This document shows positions 1 to 8,040 of a stretch of 39,822 nucleotides of DNA, piece by piece. The notes below the pieces were generated by a model. The model made no database searches. It was not told where the DNA came from and saw nothing but the letters and a program-made list of their open reading frames with translations. The position numbers and the translations under genes were made by a program. The stretch is from Lysobacterales bacterium RIFOXYA1_FULL_69_10 (GTDB taxonomy: Bacteria > Pseudomonadota > Gammaproteobacteria > Xanthomonadales > Xanthomonadaceae), in contig MIDV01000028.1 in assembly GCA_001830245.1 (NCBI GenBank), positions 73,275 to 113,096 on the forward strand. The letters are read 5' to 3'. How positions within the stretch are numbered: position 1 is the first letter of the stretch; every line of letters begins with the position of its first letter.

Positions 1-1
1 G

Positions 2-1054
2 CGCAGCGTGTTCGGCGCGCGCTTCCGGCCGCGCGACCTCGCATTGTTCACCCGGCAGCTGTCGACGCTGGTAGCGGCCGCGCCGCTGGAAGAGGCATTG
101 CGCACCATCGGCGCGCAGTCCGACCGGCCCGCCGTGCGCCGCGTGGTCGGCGCCACGCACGCGCAGGTGCTGGAGGGCCTGCGCCTGTCGGACGCGATGG
201 CGCGCCAAGGCAAGGCGTTCCCGCCGCTGTACCGCGCGATGGTCGCCGCCGGCGAAGGCACCGGCGCGCTGCCCGACATCCTCGAACGGCTCGCCGACCT
301 GCTCGAACGCGAGCAGCAGGTGCGCGGAAAACTCATCACCGCGCTGGTCTATCCCGCGTCGCTGGCGGTGGTGGCCGTCGCCGTGGTCATTGCGCTGATG
401 GCGTTCGTCGTGCCCAAGGTCGTCGAACAATTCGACTCGATGGGCCGCACGCTGCCGCTGCTGACGCGCGTGGTGATCGCGGTGTCCGACGCGATGGCGA
501 CCTGGGGCCTGCCACTGCTGGTCGTGCTGGCGCTGGCGGCGGCCGGCTTCGTACGGGCGTTGCGCCACCCCGGGTTCCGGCTCCGGTTCGATGGCCTGCT
601 GCTGCGGCTGCCGGTGATCGGACGCCTGACGCGCGACCTGCATGCCGCGCAGCTGGCACGCACGCTGTCGATCATGGTCAACAGCGGCCTGCCGCTGATG
701 GAAGGCCTGGCGATCACCGCACGCACCGTGCACAACCGCGTGCTGCGATCGGCCACCGACACCATGGTGGCGTCCATCCGCGAGGGCGGCAGCCTTTCGG
801 CGGCAATGCGCCGCGCCGGCGTGTTCCCGCCGACGCTGCTGTACATGGCCTCCAGCGGCGAGAACAGCGGCCGCCTGGCGCCAATGCTCGAGCGCGCCGC
901 CGACTACCTGGAGCGCGAGTTCAACACCTTCACCTCGGTGGCGATGAGCCTGCTCGAGCCGCTGATCATCGTCGTGCTCGGCGGCGTGGTCGCGGTGATC
1001 GTGCTCGCCATCCTGCTGCCGATCCTCCAGTTCAACTCACTCGCCATCGGCTGA
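2..1054 (+). CDS. gspF: Type II secretion inner-membrane platform protein GspF (5' end outside window)
   Basis: Polytopic inner-membrane protein that anchors the type II secretion assembly platform and contacts the GspE ATPase and GspL. The left edge cuts the gene: family members are about 400 residues and only about 350 codons are visible, so the GTG at position 8 is probably internal. Two T2SSF repeats are visible, one starting near LFTRQLSTLV (about codon 15) and one near AQLARTLSIM (about codon 216). Hydrophobic segments are found around ALVYPASLAVVAVAVVIAL, LLVVLALAAAGF and the C-terminal LIIVVLGGVVAVIVLAIL. The motif YRAMVAAGE is typical of the family. The stop codon overlaps the gspG start (TGATG). 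Identification is firm; only the N-terminus is missing. Confidence 0.95.
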   Translation, partial: RSVFGARFRPRDLALFTRQLSTLVAAAPLEEALRTIGAQSDRPAVRRVVGATHAQVLEGLRLSDAMARQGKAFPPLYRAMVAAGEGTGALPDILERLADLLEREQQVRGKLITALVYPASLAVVAVAVVIALMAFVVPKVVEQFDSMGRTLPLLTRVVIAVSDAMATWGLPLLVVLALAAAGFVRALRHPGFRLRFDGLLLRLPVIGRLTRDLHAAQLARTLSIMVNSGLPLMEGLAITARTVHNRVLRSATDTMVASIREGGSLSAAMRRAGVFPPTLLYMASSGENSGRLAPMLERAADYLEREFNTFTSVAMSLLEPLIIVVLGGVVAVIVLAILLPILQFNSLAIG

Positions 1055-1788
1055 TGGAGCTTGCGATGCCCCGTTCCGAATCACTGCGTGAATCGTTTCC
1101 CCAAGCCGGCTGCACCCCGCATGCGGCGGTGCTCCTGGACGCCGGCGCTACTCCCACCCCGTCATCCCGGCGTACGCCAGGATCCATCTTGACGTTGGCG
1201 GCGTCCTTGCCTGCCCCGGATGGGGATGGCGTCGACGTCGACAACAACGGCGACGTCAACGGCAACGGCAACGGCAAGTTCAACAGCAAGATCAAGATGG
1301 ATCCCGGCGTACGCCGGGATGACGGTGGTGAGGGGACGAAGCGAGCTGCGAGCGCGCGAGTCGGCATACAGTCCCACGCCGCCGGCTTCACCCTGGTCGA
1401 ACTCATGGTCGTGATCGTCATCATCGGCCTGCTGGCGACGATGGTGATGATCAACGTCATGCCCAGCCAGGACCGCGCGATGGTCGAGAAGGCGCGCGCG
1501 GACGTGTCGGTTCTGGAGCAGGCGATGGAGACGTACCGCCTCGACAACCTGGTGTATCCCACGACCGAGCAGGGACTGGCGGCGCTGGTGCAGGCGCCGG
1601 CCGGCCTGTCGCGCCCGGAGCGCTACCGCCAGGGCGGCTACGTACGCCGCCTGCCCGACGACCCGTGGGGCAACGCCTACCAGTACCACCGCCCCGGCCG
1701 CCAGGCCGCCTTCGATGTGTACTCGTTCGGTGCCGACGGGGCCGAGGGCGGCGAAGGCGAGAACGCGGACATCGGCAATTGGCAGTGA
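1054..1788 (+). CDS. gspG: Major pseudopilin GspG with an unusually long leader
   Basis: Major pseudopilin of type II secretion; subunits polymerise into the periplasmic pseudopilus after cleavage and N-methylation by the prepilin peptidase. The cleavage site G|FTLVEL lies at residues 111-112, with the conserved +5 Glu at 116, followed by the hydrophobic helix and the typical C-terminal region (YPTTEQGLAAL, LPDDPWGNAYQY). Pseudopilin leaders are usually well under 30 residues, whereas this frame gives 111 if it starts at the ATG overlapping gspF. Residues of about 36-90 are encoded by an inverted-repeat element (1161-1323), including an Asp/Asn/Gly-rich stretch. An ATG at 1297, inside the right arm of that element, would give a 30-residue leader; no GTG or TTG lies between it and the cleavage site. 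The true start is therefore uncertain, but the mature protein is intact and typical. Confidence 0.93.
   Translation: MELAMPRSESLRESFPQAGCTPHAAVLLDAGATPTPSSRRTPGSILTLAASLPAPDGDGVDVDNNGDVNGNGNGKFNSKIKMDPGVRRDDGGEGTKRAASARVGIQSHAAGFTLVELMVVIVIIGLLATMVMINVMPSQDRAMVEKARADVSVLEQAMETYRLDNLVYPTTEQGLAALVQAPAGLSRPERYRQGGYVRRLPDDPWGNAYQYHRPGRQAAFDVYSFGADGAEGGEGENADIGNWQ
1161..1323. repeat. MITE-like element with 30-bp inverted arms inside gspG
   Basis: The left arm 1161-1190 and the right arm 1294-1323 are inverted copies that match at 29 of 30 positions. Each arm contains an internal palindrome around GGCGTACGCC. Read in-frame the arms give PSSRRTPGSI and MDPGVRRDDG, translations often met in small dispersed repeats of proteobacteria. 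About 100 bp lie between the arms. No transposase is encoded, so this looks like a non-autonomous element inserted in the gspG leader. I could not define a clear target-site duplication. Confidence 0.8.
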
Positions 1789-1791
1789 TCC

Positions 1792-2283
1792 ATGCACGGC
1801 GTCGACCGAACCGCCACCGTTGTACATCCGCGCATGTGCGGCTTCACGCTGGTGGAGCTGATGGTGGTGCTGTTCATCGTCGGCCTGATGGGCGCTGCGG
1901 TGATGCTGACCGCGCCGGGCGAAGGCGACGTGCTCGCGCGTGACGCCGATACCCTGGCCACGCAGCTGGTGCGCGCGCAGGAAGAGGCGATCCTCGGCAC
2001 ACGCGCCATCCAGGTGGTGGTCGATGCCGCGGGGCACCGCGTGGAGCGTCAGGATTTCGACCGGTGGGATGCACTGGACGACGCGCCGTTCCGTTCGGTC
2101 GAGTGGACACCGGGCACGACCCCGGCGTTCGAAGGCGCGGCCGATCGGGTGACGTTCCGCTTCGATGAATCCGGTGGCGCGCGCGTGGCCTCGGTGGCGC
2201 TGCAACGGGACGGCCGCCGCGTCCGCATCGGCGTCGGCGACGACGCCCGCATCCACGTCGGGGGCGAGGCCGGTGCGCACTGA
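1792..2283 (+). CDS. gspH: Minor pseudopilin GspH
   Basis: Minor pseudopilin that helps build the tip of the type II secretion pseudopilus. The prepilin cleavage site is G17|F18 in MCGFTLVELMVV, with Glu at +5, followed by the hydrophobic helix (VVLFIVGLMGAAVML) and a beta-rich globular region of about 120 residues. Total length is 163 aa, normal for the family. The ATG at 1792 lies 3 nt after the gspG stop; an ATG at 1834 would give a 3-residue leader and is less likely. The 3' end overlaps the proposed GTG start of gspI. Confidence 0.9.
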   Translation: MHGVDRTATVVHPRMCGFTLVELMVVLFIVGLMGAAVMLTAPGEGDVLARDADTLATQLVRAQEEAILGTRAIQVVVDAAGHRVERQDFDRWDALDDAPFRSVEWTPGTTPAFEGAADRVTFRFDESGGARVASVALQRDGRRVRIGVGDDARIHVGGEAGAH

Positions 2284-2650
2284 ACCGCGCATCCACCAGG
2301 CGGGCTTCTCGCTGATCGAGATGCTGGTCGCGCTCGCGGTGTTCAGCCTGGCCGTGATCGCCCTGCTCCACCTGGCCGGCCAGAACACGCGTGCTGCATC
2401 GGTGATCGAAGAGCGCGTGCTCGCCGGCGTGGTGGCCGACAACCGTGCCGTCGAAGCCGTGCTGGCGGGGCCGGGCGAACTGGCCACCGAAGAGACCGGC
2501 GCGGAGACGTGCGGCGATCGCGCGTGGCAGTGGACCCGCAGCGTGCAGGCCACCGACGACAGCGGCATCGTGCGCGTGCTGATCGCGGTCTCGCCTGCCG
2601 GCACCGGCGGCGTGTCGGCCGAGGCCAGCGTGTTCCGGGGCATGCCATGA
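2273..2650 (+). CDS. gspI: Minor pseudopilin GspI
   Basis: Minor pseudopilin that forms a tip complex with GspJ and GspK. I place the start at the GTG at 2273, overlapping the end of gspH; it gives an 11-residue leader ending in QAG|FSLIEMLVAL, with Glu at +5. Earlier in-frame starts would lie inside gspH and add a basic, non-pilin-like stretch. The product is 125 aa, with the usual small C-terminal domain (DRAWQWTRSVQ). The stop overlaps the gspJ start in ATGA. Very likely translated by coupling within the gsp operon. Confidence 0.88.
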   Translation: MRTEPRIHQAGFSLIEMLVALAVFSLAVIALLHLAGQNTRAASVIEERVLAGVVADNRAVEAVLAGPGELATEETGAETCGDRAWQWTRSVQATDDSGIVRVLIAVSPAGTGGVSAEASVFRGMP

Positions 2651-3243
2651 CGCCTCGCCCAGCCCGCGGTTTCACTCTGGTCGAAATGCTGGTCGCGCTG
2701 GTCGTTTTCGGCCTGCTGTCGGCCGCCACCGTCGGTGTGCTGGTTCATGCGGCGGACAACCGCGAGGTGGTCGGCGCACGGATGGACCGGCTGGGCGAAT
2801 TCCAGCGCGCGCGTGCCCTGATCAAGGCCGACCTCGGCCAGGCCGCACCACGCCGCGTCCGCCGCGGTGATGGCAGCGCGGCACGCACCGCCTTCATCGG
2901 CCAGCGACCTGGTGACGCGCCGCTGTGGGGGTTCGTCCGGCGCGGCTGGTCCAATCCTGACGGTGCCGCCCGGGCCTCGATGCAGTACGTCGAATACCGC
3001 ATCGCCGGCCGCCAGCTGGAACGCACCGCGCACGCCGCGCTGGACGGCGCGCGCGCGCCAACACCGCAGGTGGTGCTGACCGGCGTGGAGGCCACCGCCA
3101 TCGGCTACCGCTACCGCGGCCAGTGGAACGATGGTTGGCCCGGCGGCGCCGACGAGATTCCCGAGGCGATCCGCCTGACGCTGGAGGTTGACGGCCTGGG
3201 CACCATCGAACAGCTGTTCCTGTTGCCGGGCGGTGGCGCGTGA
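2647..3243 (+). CDS. gspJ: Minor pseudopilin GspJ
   Basis: Minor pseudopilin of the GspI-J-K tip complex. The leader is MTPRPARG, cleaved before FTLVEMLVAL (Glu at +5), followed by a hydrophobic helix (VVFGLLSAATVGVLV) and a globular domain with WSNPDGAARASMQYVEYRI, which resembles the GspJ core strand region. The product is 198 aa, normal for GspJ. The ATG at 2647 overlaps the gspI stop, and the gene's own stop overlaps the GTG of gspK. Identity rests on gene order and prepilin signature together. Confidence 0.9.
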   Translation: MTPRPARGFTLVEMLVALVVFGLLSAATVGVLVHAADNREVVGARMDRLGEFQRARALIKADLGQAAPRRVRRGDGSAARTAFIGQRPGDAPLWGFVRRGWSNPDGAARASMQYVEYRIAGRQLERTAHAALDGARAPTPQVVLTGVEATAIGYRYRGQWNDGWPGGADEIPEAIRLTLEVDGLGTIEQLFLLPGGGA

Positions 3244-4235
3244 AGCGGCAGCGCGGGGTGGCCCTGCTCACCGTGCTGCTGCTGGTGGCGGTGATGACCG
3301 CGCTGGTGGTCGCGATGCTCGACGACATCCGCTTCGGCCTGCGCCGCGCCGGCAACGCACAGGCGGTGGCGCAGGCGCAGTACTACGCGTTGGGCGCGGA
3401 GACGCTCGCGCGGCTGCAGATCGACCGCCTGGCCCGGCGCGACGCCACCCGCACCACGCTGGAGGGCAACTGGAACGACCGGCCGTTCGTGTTCCCGGTC
3501 GGCGGCGAGGGCACCGGCGAGCCGCCGGGCGTCATCAGCGCGCGGGTGTCGGACGCGTCCAACTGCTTCAACCTCAACAGCGTGGTCGCGGGCGTGCCGG
3601 GCCAGTGGCAGCGGCGCGAGCTTGGTGTCGCCCAGTACGTGGCGTTGCTGCGGGCACTCGAGTTCCCGCCAAGGGACGCCACGGCCCTGGCCGATGCGCT
3701 GGCCGACTGGATCGACAGCGACCAGGAGCGCGCACCGACCGGCGCGGAGGATGCGGAGTACACCCTGCGCGGCGACGGCTACCGCACCGGCGCGACCCTG
3801 CTGGCCGAAACCAGCGAGCTGCGCGCGGTGCGCGGCCACGACGCCGCGGCGTACACGCGCATCCGGCCGCATGTGTGCGCGCTGCCCGAGGCCACGCTTT
3901 CGCCCATCAACCTCAATACGCTGCAAGGCGACGATGCGGTGCTGCTGACGATGCTGACCGACGGCGCGCTGGCCCCGGCACGTGCGCGCGCGGTCATCGC
4001 CGCCCGGCCCGACGCGGGCTGGCAGGACCACGTCGCGTTCTGGGCGCAACCGGCGCTGGCCGGCATCGCCGTGCCCAACGCGGTGCTGTCGCAGGTCGCG
4101 CTGCGCACCCGCTTCTTCGACTTGCATGCCGAAGTCGAATACGACGGCGCGCAGGTCGTGCTGACCGCCCTCTTCGACCACCGCGGCCCCGGCGACACCC
4201 GCCTGGCCGCCCGCCGCTGGACGCCCGACGAATGA
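3240..4235 (+). CDS. gspK: Minor pseudopilin GspK
   Basis: Largest minor pseudopilin, thought to cap the pseudopilus tip. The leader is MKRQRG, cleaved before VALLTVLLLVAVM. Residue +5 is Thr instead of Glu, which is usual for GspK and not a defect. The 331-aa product contains the helical insertion domain and a C-terminal region (LSPINLNTLQGDDAVLL) with the helix-hairpin-helix-like fold found in GspK. The start is the GTG at 3240, overlapping the gspJ stop. The stop overlaps the gspL ATG. Confidence 0.92.
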   Translation: MKRQRGVALLTVLLLVAVMTALVVAMLDDIRFGLRRAGNAQAVAQAQYYALGAETLARLQIDRLARRDATRTTLEGNWNDRPFVFPVGGEGTGEPPGVISARVSDASNCFNLNSVVAGVPGQWQRRELGVAQYVALLRALEFPPRDATALADALADWIDSDQERAPTGAEDAEYTLRGDGYRTGATLLAETSELRAVRGHDAAAYTRIRPHVCALPEATLSPINLNTLQGDDAVLLTMLTDGALAPARARAVIAARPDAGWQDHVAFWAQPALAGIAVPNAVLSQVALRTRFFDLHAEVEYDGAQVVLTALFDHRGPGDTRLAARRWTPDE

Positions 4236-5347
4236 CCACGCGCCTTCTCTTGTTGCCCACCGATCCCCGGGCCGATGCGACCTGGCTGGAGATCGAGCCG
4301 CCGGGCAGCATCGCCCGCCGCGCGACGCTGCCGCCCGGCGAGCACGCACCGCCCCACCACGGCGACGGGCGCACGTGGGTCGTGGTGCCGGCATCCGGAC
4401 TCGGGCTGCTCTGGACCGCACTGCCTGCCCGCCAGCACACGCAGGCACTGGCCGCGGCGCGGCTGCTGCTGGACGACCACGCGGCGTCCCCCGTCAATGC
4501 GCTGCACGTCGCCGTTTCCCCCCACGCTGGCACCGCGCCGCGCCTGGTGGCCTGGACCGATCCGTCCTCCATGCAGGGCTGGCTGGCGCGGGCTGCCGCG
4601 CACGGCGTAGGGCCCGATGCACTGGTGCCCGACGTCCTGCTGCTGCCGCACGATGAAGGCGCGACGGATCACCTGAGGGTTGTGAAGCACGACGGGCGCT
4701 GGCTGGTGCGCGGCGGCGCTATGGCCTTCAGCGCCGAGCCCGAGCTCGCGATGCAGGTGCTGGGCGACGCAGCCGTGCATGTCGAGGCATCCGGCGCCTT
4801 CCTCGATGCCTGCGCACGCAGCGCCGGGCTGGAGGCACCGCCGCTGGACCTGCTGCAGGGCGCGTTCGCACCGCGCGTCCGGCGCGGTTCCAACGACGGG
4901 TGGCGTCGCGCCGCGGTGCTGGCCGGCGTGCTGGTGCTGTCGCCGTGGGTGTTGCTGGCCGCCGACGCGATCCGCCATGAATTGGCCTCGCGCCGGTTGC
5001 AGGCGGAGGCACATGACATGGCGGTACGCGCGGCGCCGGGTATCCAGGCGGGCAATCCGCTCGACGCGACCGCCGCGCGGCTGTCGCGGTTGCGGGCGGT
5101 CGACGCGCTGGCACGCGACGCCGGTGCGCTGTTCGGGGCACTCGAAACCGTGCCCGCCGCCCACCTGGACGGTCTGCGTTATTCGACCGCCGACGGCCTG
5201 CGCGCCCAGATCGTGCACCCGCGCGAGGCCGACCTGGACACCCTCGCCGCCGCACTGGGTGAACGCGGCCTCCCCCTGCAACGCACGGGCCGCCAGCCGG
5301 TCGGCGATGCCGTTCGGAGCGACGTGACCCTGGGGCCGGGCGCATGA
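4232..5347 (+). CDS. gspL: Type II secretion platform protein GspL
   Basis: Bitopic inner-membrane protein that links the GspE ATPase in the cytoplasm to the periplasmic pseudopilus machinery. The ATG at 4232 overlaps the gspK stop and gives 371 aa. About 220 residues of actin-like cytoplasmic domain come first (WVVVPASGLGLLWTALP near the start). A single transmembrane segment follows (AAVLAGVLVLSPWVLLAA, about residues 226-245), then a periplasmic coiled and ferredoxin-like region. The open frame continues upstream through gspK, but that part has no GspL character. The stop overlaps the gspM start. Confidence 0.9.
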   Translation: MTTRLLLLPTDPRADATWLEIEPPGSIARRATLPPGEHAPPHHGDGRTWVVVPASGLGLLWTALPARQHTQALAAARLLLDDHAASPVNALHVAVSPHAGTAPRLVAWTDPSSMQGWLARAAAHGVGPDALVPDVLLLPHDEGATDHLRVVKHDGRWLVRGGAMAFSAEPELAMQVLGDAAVHVEASGAFLDACARSAGLEAPPLDLLQGAFAPRVRRGSNDGWRRAAVLAGVLVLSPWVLLAADAIRHELASRRLQAEAHDMAVRAAPGIQAGNPLDATAARLSRLRAVDALARDAGALFGALETVPAAHLDGLRYSTADGLRAQIVHPREADLDTLAAALGERGLPLQRTGRQPVGDAVRSDVTLGPGA

Positions 5348-5841
5348 GCGGGCTCGTCGAACGCGGTCTGGGCTGGTGGCAGGCACGAGACCTGCGCGAG
5401 CGCCGGATGTTGGCGGCGATGTTCCTCGCACTGGGGGCGTTCATCGCGTGGTACGGCATCACCGTGCCGCTGCAGGGGTTGCGCGACGACGCCCGTGCGC
5501 GGCACGAACGGGCCGCCTCGGAACTCCTCGCCACGCAGACAGCCGCCAGCGAGATCGAGGCGCTCGGCAAAACGCGGCCGTCGCCCGGCGACGTGCAACA
5601 GCTCGAGTCGGCGGTGCTCGACGCGGCTCGCGCCGCCGGCGTCGCCATCAGCCGCCACCGCGCCGACGGGCCCGCGGCGCTGCAGGTCGACATCGAATCG
5701 GTCGCCACGCCAGCACTGCTGTCGTGGCTGGACGCGCTGCGCATCGAACACGGCATCGCGCCCGACACCCTCGACATCACCGAATCCAGCGGCGCGCTGC
5801 GGGTCGGCGCGCGCTTCGTCCTCGTGGAGGCCGGCGCGTGA
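5344..5841 (+). CDS. gspM: Type II secretion platform protein GspM
   Basis: Small bitopic partner of GspL that stabilises the assembly platform. The 165-aa protein has a short cytoplasmic N-terminus ending in RERRM, one transmembrane helix (LAAMFLALGAFIAWYGI, about residues 21-38), a helical linker and a C-terminal ferredoxin-like domain. Sequence conservation in this family is low, so the call leans on topology, size and position between gspL and gspN. The start overlaps the gspL stop; the stop overlaps the gspN GTG. Confidence 0.87.
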   Translation: MSGLVERGLGWWQARDLRERRMLAAMFLALGAFIAWYGITVPLQGLRDDARARHERAASELLATQTAASEIEALGKTRPSPGDVQQLESAVLDAARAAGVAISRHRADGPAALQVDIESVATPALLSWLDALRIEHGIAPDTLDITESSGALRVGARFVLVEAGA

Positions 5842-6548
5842 GCCGCGCCCACCTGCTGCTGGCCTTCGCGTTGTCGGTTGCCGTGTCGCTGGTGGCGTTC
5901 GCCCCGCTCGGGCTGGCCGCCCGCATCGGCACGTGGCCGGACGGCCTGAGCGTTCGGCAAGTCGAGGGCCCACTGTGGGCCGGCCGGCTCACGGGCGTGC
6001 GCTGGCAGGGGCAGGCGTTCGACACCGTCGACGCGGCGCTGCATCCGCTGTCGTGGACGTGGGGCATCCCGCGACTGGCGCTGCACGCGGACGGGCTCGA
6101 CATCGCGTGGTCGGCGGGACGCGTGCAGGGCGTGCATCACGCCGATGGCGAAGTCGAACTCGCGCCGTCGTCATCGTGGAGCGGCCTGGCGCTGACAGCC
6201 CGGGCGGACGGGTTGCAGGTGCTGTTCGCCGACGGCCGCTGCCTGCGGGCGGGCGGAGCGCTGCAGGTCCAGGCCGGCGGCGGGGCGATTCCCGGCGACC
6301 CGGTGCGGCTGGCCGGCCCGGCCCGCTGCGAGGGGGAGGAGGCGCGCATCGACCTCATGCCCGTTCAGCCGGCGCCCGGCCAGCCCGATATCCGCGCCGA
6401 CCTCCGGATCGCGGCCGATGGCGGGTACCGCGCGACGGTCCGCGTCGTGTCGCAGGACCCGCAAGTCATCGCCGCGCTGGCGCTGGTGGAGTTCCAGGCG
6501 GGCCCCGGCGGCGCCAGCCGCGTGGTCGAAGGCCGGCTGGGCGACTGA
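5838..6548 (+). CDS. gspN: Type II secretion protein GspN
   Basis: Accessory inner-membrane protein of type II secretion, present in only some systems; its exact role is not settled. The GTG at 5838 overlaps the gspM stop and gives 236 aa. There is one N-terminal membrane anchor (HLLLAFALSVAVSLVAFAPLGLAA) followed by a periplasmic beta-rich region with the VEGPLWAGRLTGVRWQG motif typical of GspN. This is the last gene of the cluster in this window. gspD (secretin) does not follow it, so gspD, gspE and any gspC must lie upstream or elsewhere. Confidence 0.87.
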   Translation: MSRAHLLLAFALSVAVSLVAFAPLGLAARIGTWPDGLSVRQVEGPLWAGRLTGVRWQGQAFDTVDAALHPLSWTWGIPRLALHADGLDIAWSAGRVQGVHHADGEVELAPSSSWSGLALTARADGLQVLFADGRCLRAGGALQVQAGGGAIPGDPVRLAGPARCEGEEARIDLMPVQPAPGQPDIRADLRIAADGGYRATVRVVSQDPQVIAALALVEFQAGPGGASRVVEGRLGD

Positions 6549-6648
6549 CCGCGAGCGGGCCGGCGACAGGCGCCCGGTCACACGGGCGTCAACCGGGAGT
6601 CACGCAGGGGACAACCCACGGTCACGGTCGCGCAACAAAAGCGTAAAA

Positions 6649-6666
6649 GTGTCACATGACTGTCAT
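6649..6666 (+). promoter_or_regulatory. Pho box upstream of the phosphate porin
   Basis: Two 7-bp half-sites 11 bp apart, GTGTCAC-ATGA-CTGTCAT, match the PhoB-binding consensus (CTGTCAT repeats with a 4-bp spacer). A weak -10-like TAGCCT lies at 6677-6682, 10 bp after the box, where PhoB-dependent promoters usually place it. The site lies 53 bp before the porin ATG. The rest of 6549-6719 holds a short hairpin at 6571-6588 without a U-tract and nothing else I can support. Confidence 0.8.
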
Positions 6667-6719
6667 GGCGCGTGCCTAGCCTGCGCGCCAATCCCGCCCC
6701 AATGTGACCTTTCCAAGTC

Positions 6720-7847
6720 ATGAACATTGCATCTTCGCGACTCTTCATCGGCCTCGCTCTGGCCATCGCCGCGCCTCTGGCGCATGCCGAGATCAAGCTC
6801 GACGAGATCGGCGGCATGGAGATCGGCTTCGAGGGCCTGGTCCAGGCCGATGCCACCTGGTTCGACAGCGACCGCGTCGAACTGGCCGACGGCGACCGCG
6901 CCAACGACCTGCGCCGCGCCGAGCTCGTCCTGAAGGGCGGCATCGGCGAGTTCGACTGGGTGGTGGGTTATGACGCCGCCTCCGACAAGTGGCTGGACGT
7001 CAACGGCAAGTTCGGCCTGGGCGGCGGCCACTACCTGCAGGCCGGCCAGTACAAGCAGCCCCACAGCATGGAAGAGTTGTCGTCGACCAAGAACAACGAC
7101 TTCATCTCCAAGGCCGCCATCACCAACACCTTCGGCACCGCGCGCCGGCTAGGCGTGGCCTATGGCTACGGCAACGACGCGTGGAGCTTCACCGCCAGCG
7201 CCTTCGGCCGCGAGCTGACCGACGACGGCAACCGCGGCGCCGGCCACGCACTGCGCGGCACCTTCGCCCCGATCAACGAGGACGGCCGCATCCTGCACCT
7301 CGGCCTGTCCTACGTGAACCGCGACACCGAGGCCGACACCCTGCGCCTGCGTGCCAAGCCGCAGGCCGACCTGGCGGAGGTGCGCGTGGTCGACACCGGC
7401 AACTTCTTCGACGCCGACCGCCTCACCACCGTCGGCCTGGAGAGCTTCTGGGTCGCCGGCCCGCTCAAGCTGCAAGGCGAGTACATGACCGTCGAGGCCG
7501 ACCGCTACGGCGCCGGCAACGACGACTATCGCGGCGACGGTGCCTACGTCAGCGCGGTCTACAACCTGACCGGCGAGACCTGGGGCTACAAGGGCGGCGT
7601 GCCGACCACCGGCAAGCCCGCCGAGCCCGGACGCGGCATGTGGCAGGTGGGCCTGCGCTACGACACGCTAGACCTGGACGACGGCGCGGTCGGCGGCGGC
7701 GAGATGGACGCCATTACCGCCGGCGTGAACTGGTACTGGCGCAAGAACTTCAAGCTGATGCTGGACTACGTCAGCGTCGACTCCGAGCGCGCGGGCCTGG
7801 CCGACGACCCCAGCAGCGTGCAGGCGCGCGTGCAGCTGAGCTGGTAA
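6720..7847 (+). CDS. Phosphate-selective porin, OprP/OprO family
   Basis: Outer-membrane beta-barrel porin, probably for phosphate or polyphosphate uptake. The 375-aa product starts with a signal peptide ending in PLAHA|EIKLDE and continues with alternating-strand barrel sequence (IGFEGLVQADATWF, FDWVVGYDAASDKW, YLQAGQYKQPHSMEEL). It ends in QARVQLSW, with the terminal aromatic residue expected for BAM recognition. The preceding Pho box and following pst genes support a phosphate-starvation role. Strict substrate choice (phosphate or pyrophosphate) cannot be read from sequence. Confidence 0.88.
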   Translation: MNIASSRLFIGLALAIAAPLAHAEIKLDEIGGMEIGFEGLVQADATWFDSDRVELADGDRANDLRRAELVLKGGIGEFDWVVGYDAASDKWLDVNGKFGLGGGHYLQAGQYKQPHSMEELSSTKNNDFISKAAITNTFGTARRLGVAYGYGNDAWSFTASAFGRELTDDGNRGAGHALRGTFAPINEDGRILHLGLSYVNRDTEADTLRLRAKPQADLAEVRVVDTGNFFDADRLTTVGLESFWVAGPLKLQGEYMTVEADRYGAGNDDYRGDGAYVSAVYNLTGETWGYKGGVPTTGKPAEPGRGMWQVGLRYDTLDLDDGAVGGGEMDAITAGVNWYWRKNFKLMLDYVSVDSERAGLADDPSSVQARVQLSW

Positions 7848-7883
7848 CGCGGCGCGCGGCACCCGACGCCAACACCCTGACGC

Positions 7884-7901
7884 CTGTCACGGGACTGACA
7901 C
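7884..7901 (+). promoter_or_regulatory. Second Pho-box-like site, after the porin gene
   Basis: CTGTCAC-GGGA-CTGACAC has two half-sites 11 bp apart; the first is nearly consensus and the second has one further mismatch. It lies 37 bp after the porin stop and about 110 bp before a strong terminator, with no gene between. It could drive a short untranslated RNA or be a chance match. Confidence 0.4.
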
Positions 7902-8010
7902 CGAAGCCACATCGCGGCGTCATGCCATGGGTGTCCAATACCGCCGAGCCCGCCACCGGACGGCGGGCGACCCATAGAACCACGAGCCCTCTCTCCCTCG
8001 TCGTTCCCGG

Positions 8011-8040
8011 CGCGGGCCCTTCACGGGGCCCGCGTTTTTT
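8011..8040 (+). terminator. Rho-independent terminator after the porin gene
   Basis: Nine-base-pair GC stem (8011-8019 with 8026-8034), loop TTCACG, followed by TTTTTT at 8035-8040. It separates the porin transcript from pstS. The intergenic stretch 7848-8192 otherwise holds a 7-bp hairpin at 7948-7968 without a U-tract and the two Pho-box-like sites. Confidence 0.9.

Noticed and set aside
1207-1296. Asp/Asn/Gly-rich part of the GspG leader as a calcium-binding domain
   Set aside because: It is encoded by the interior of a mobile-type repeat and lies before the prepilin cleavage site, so it would be removed. No regular EF-hand or RTX spacing is present.
1162-3033. A minus-strand frame of 623 codons antisense to gspG-gspJ
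   Set aside because: No recognisable protein; it runs through four overlapping pseudopilin genes and the inverted-repeat element.
6571-6588. Hairpin after gspN as a terminator
   Set aside because: The stem is only 6 bp and no U-tract follows.
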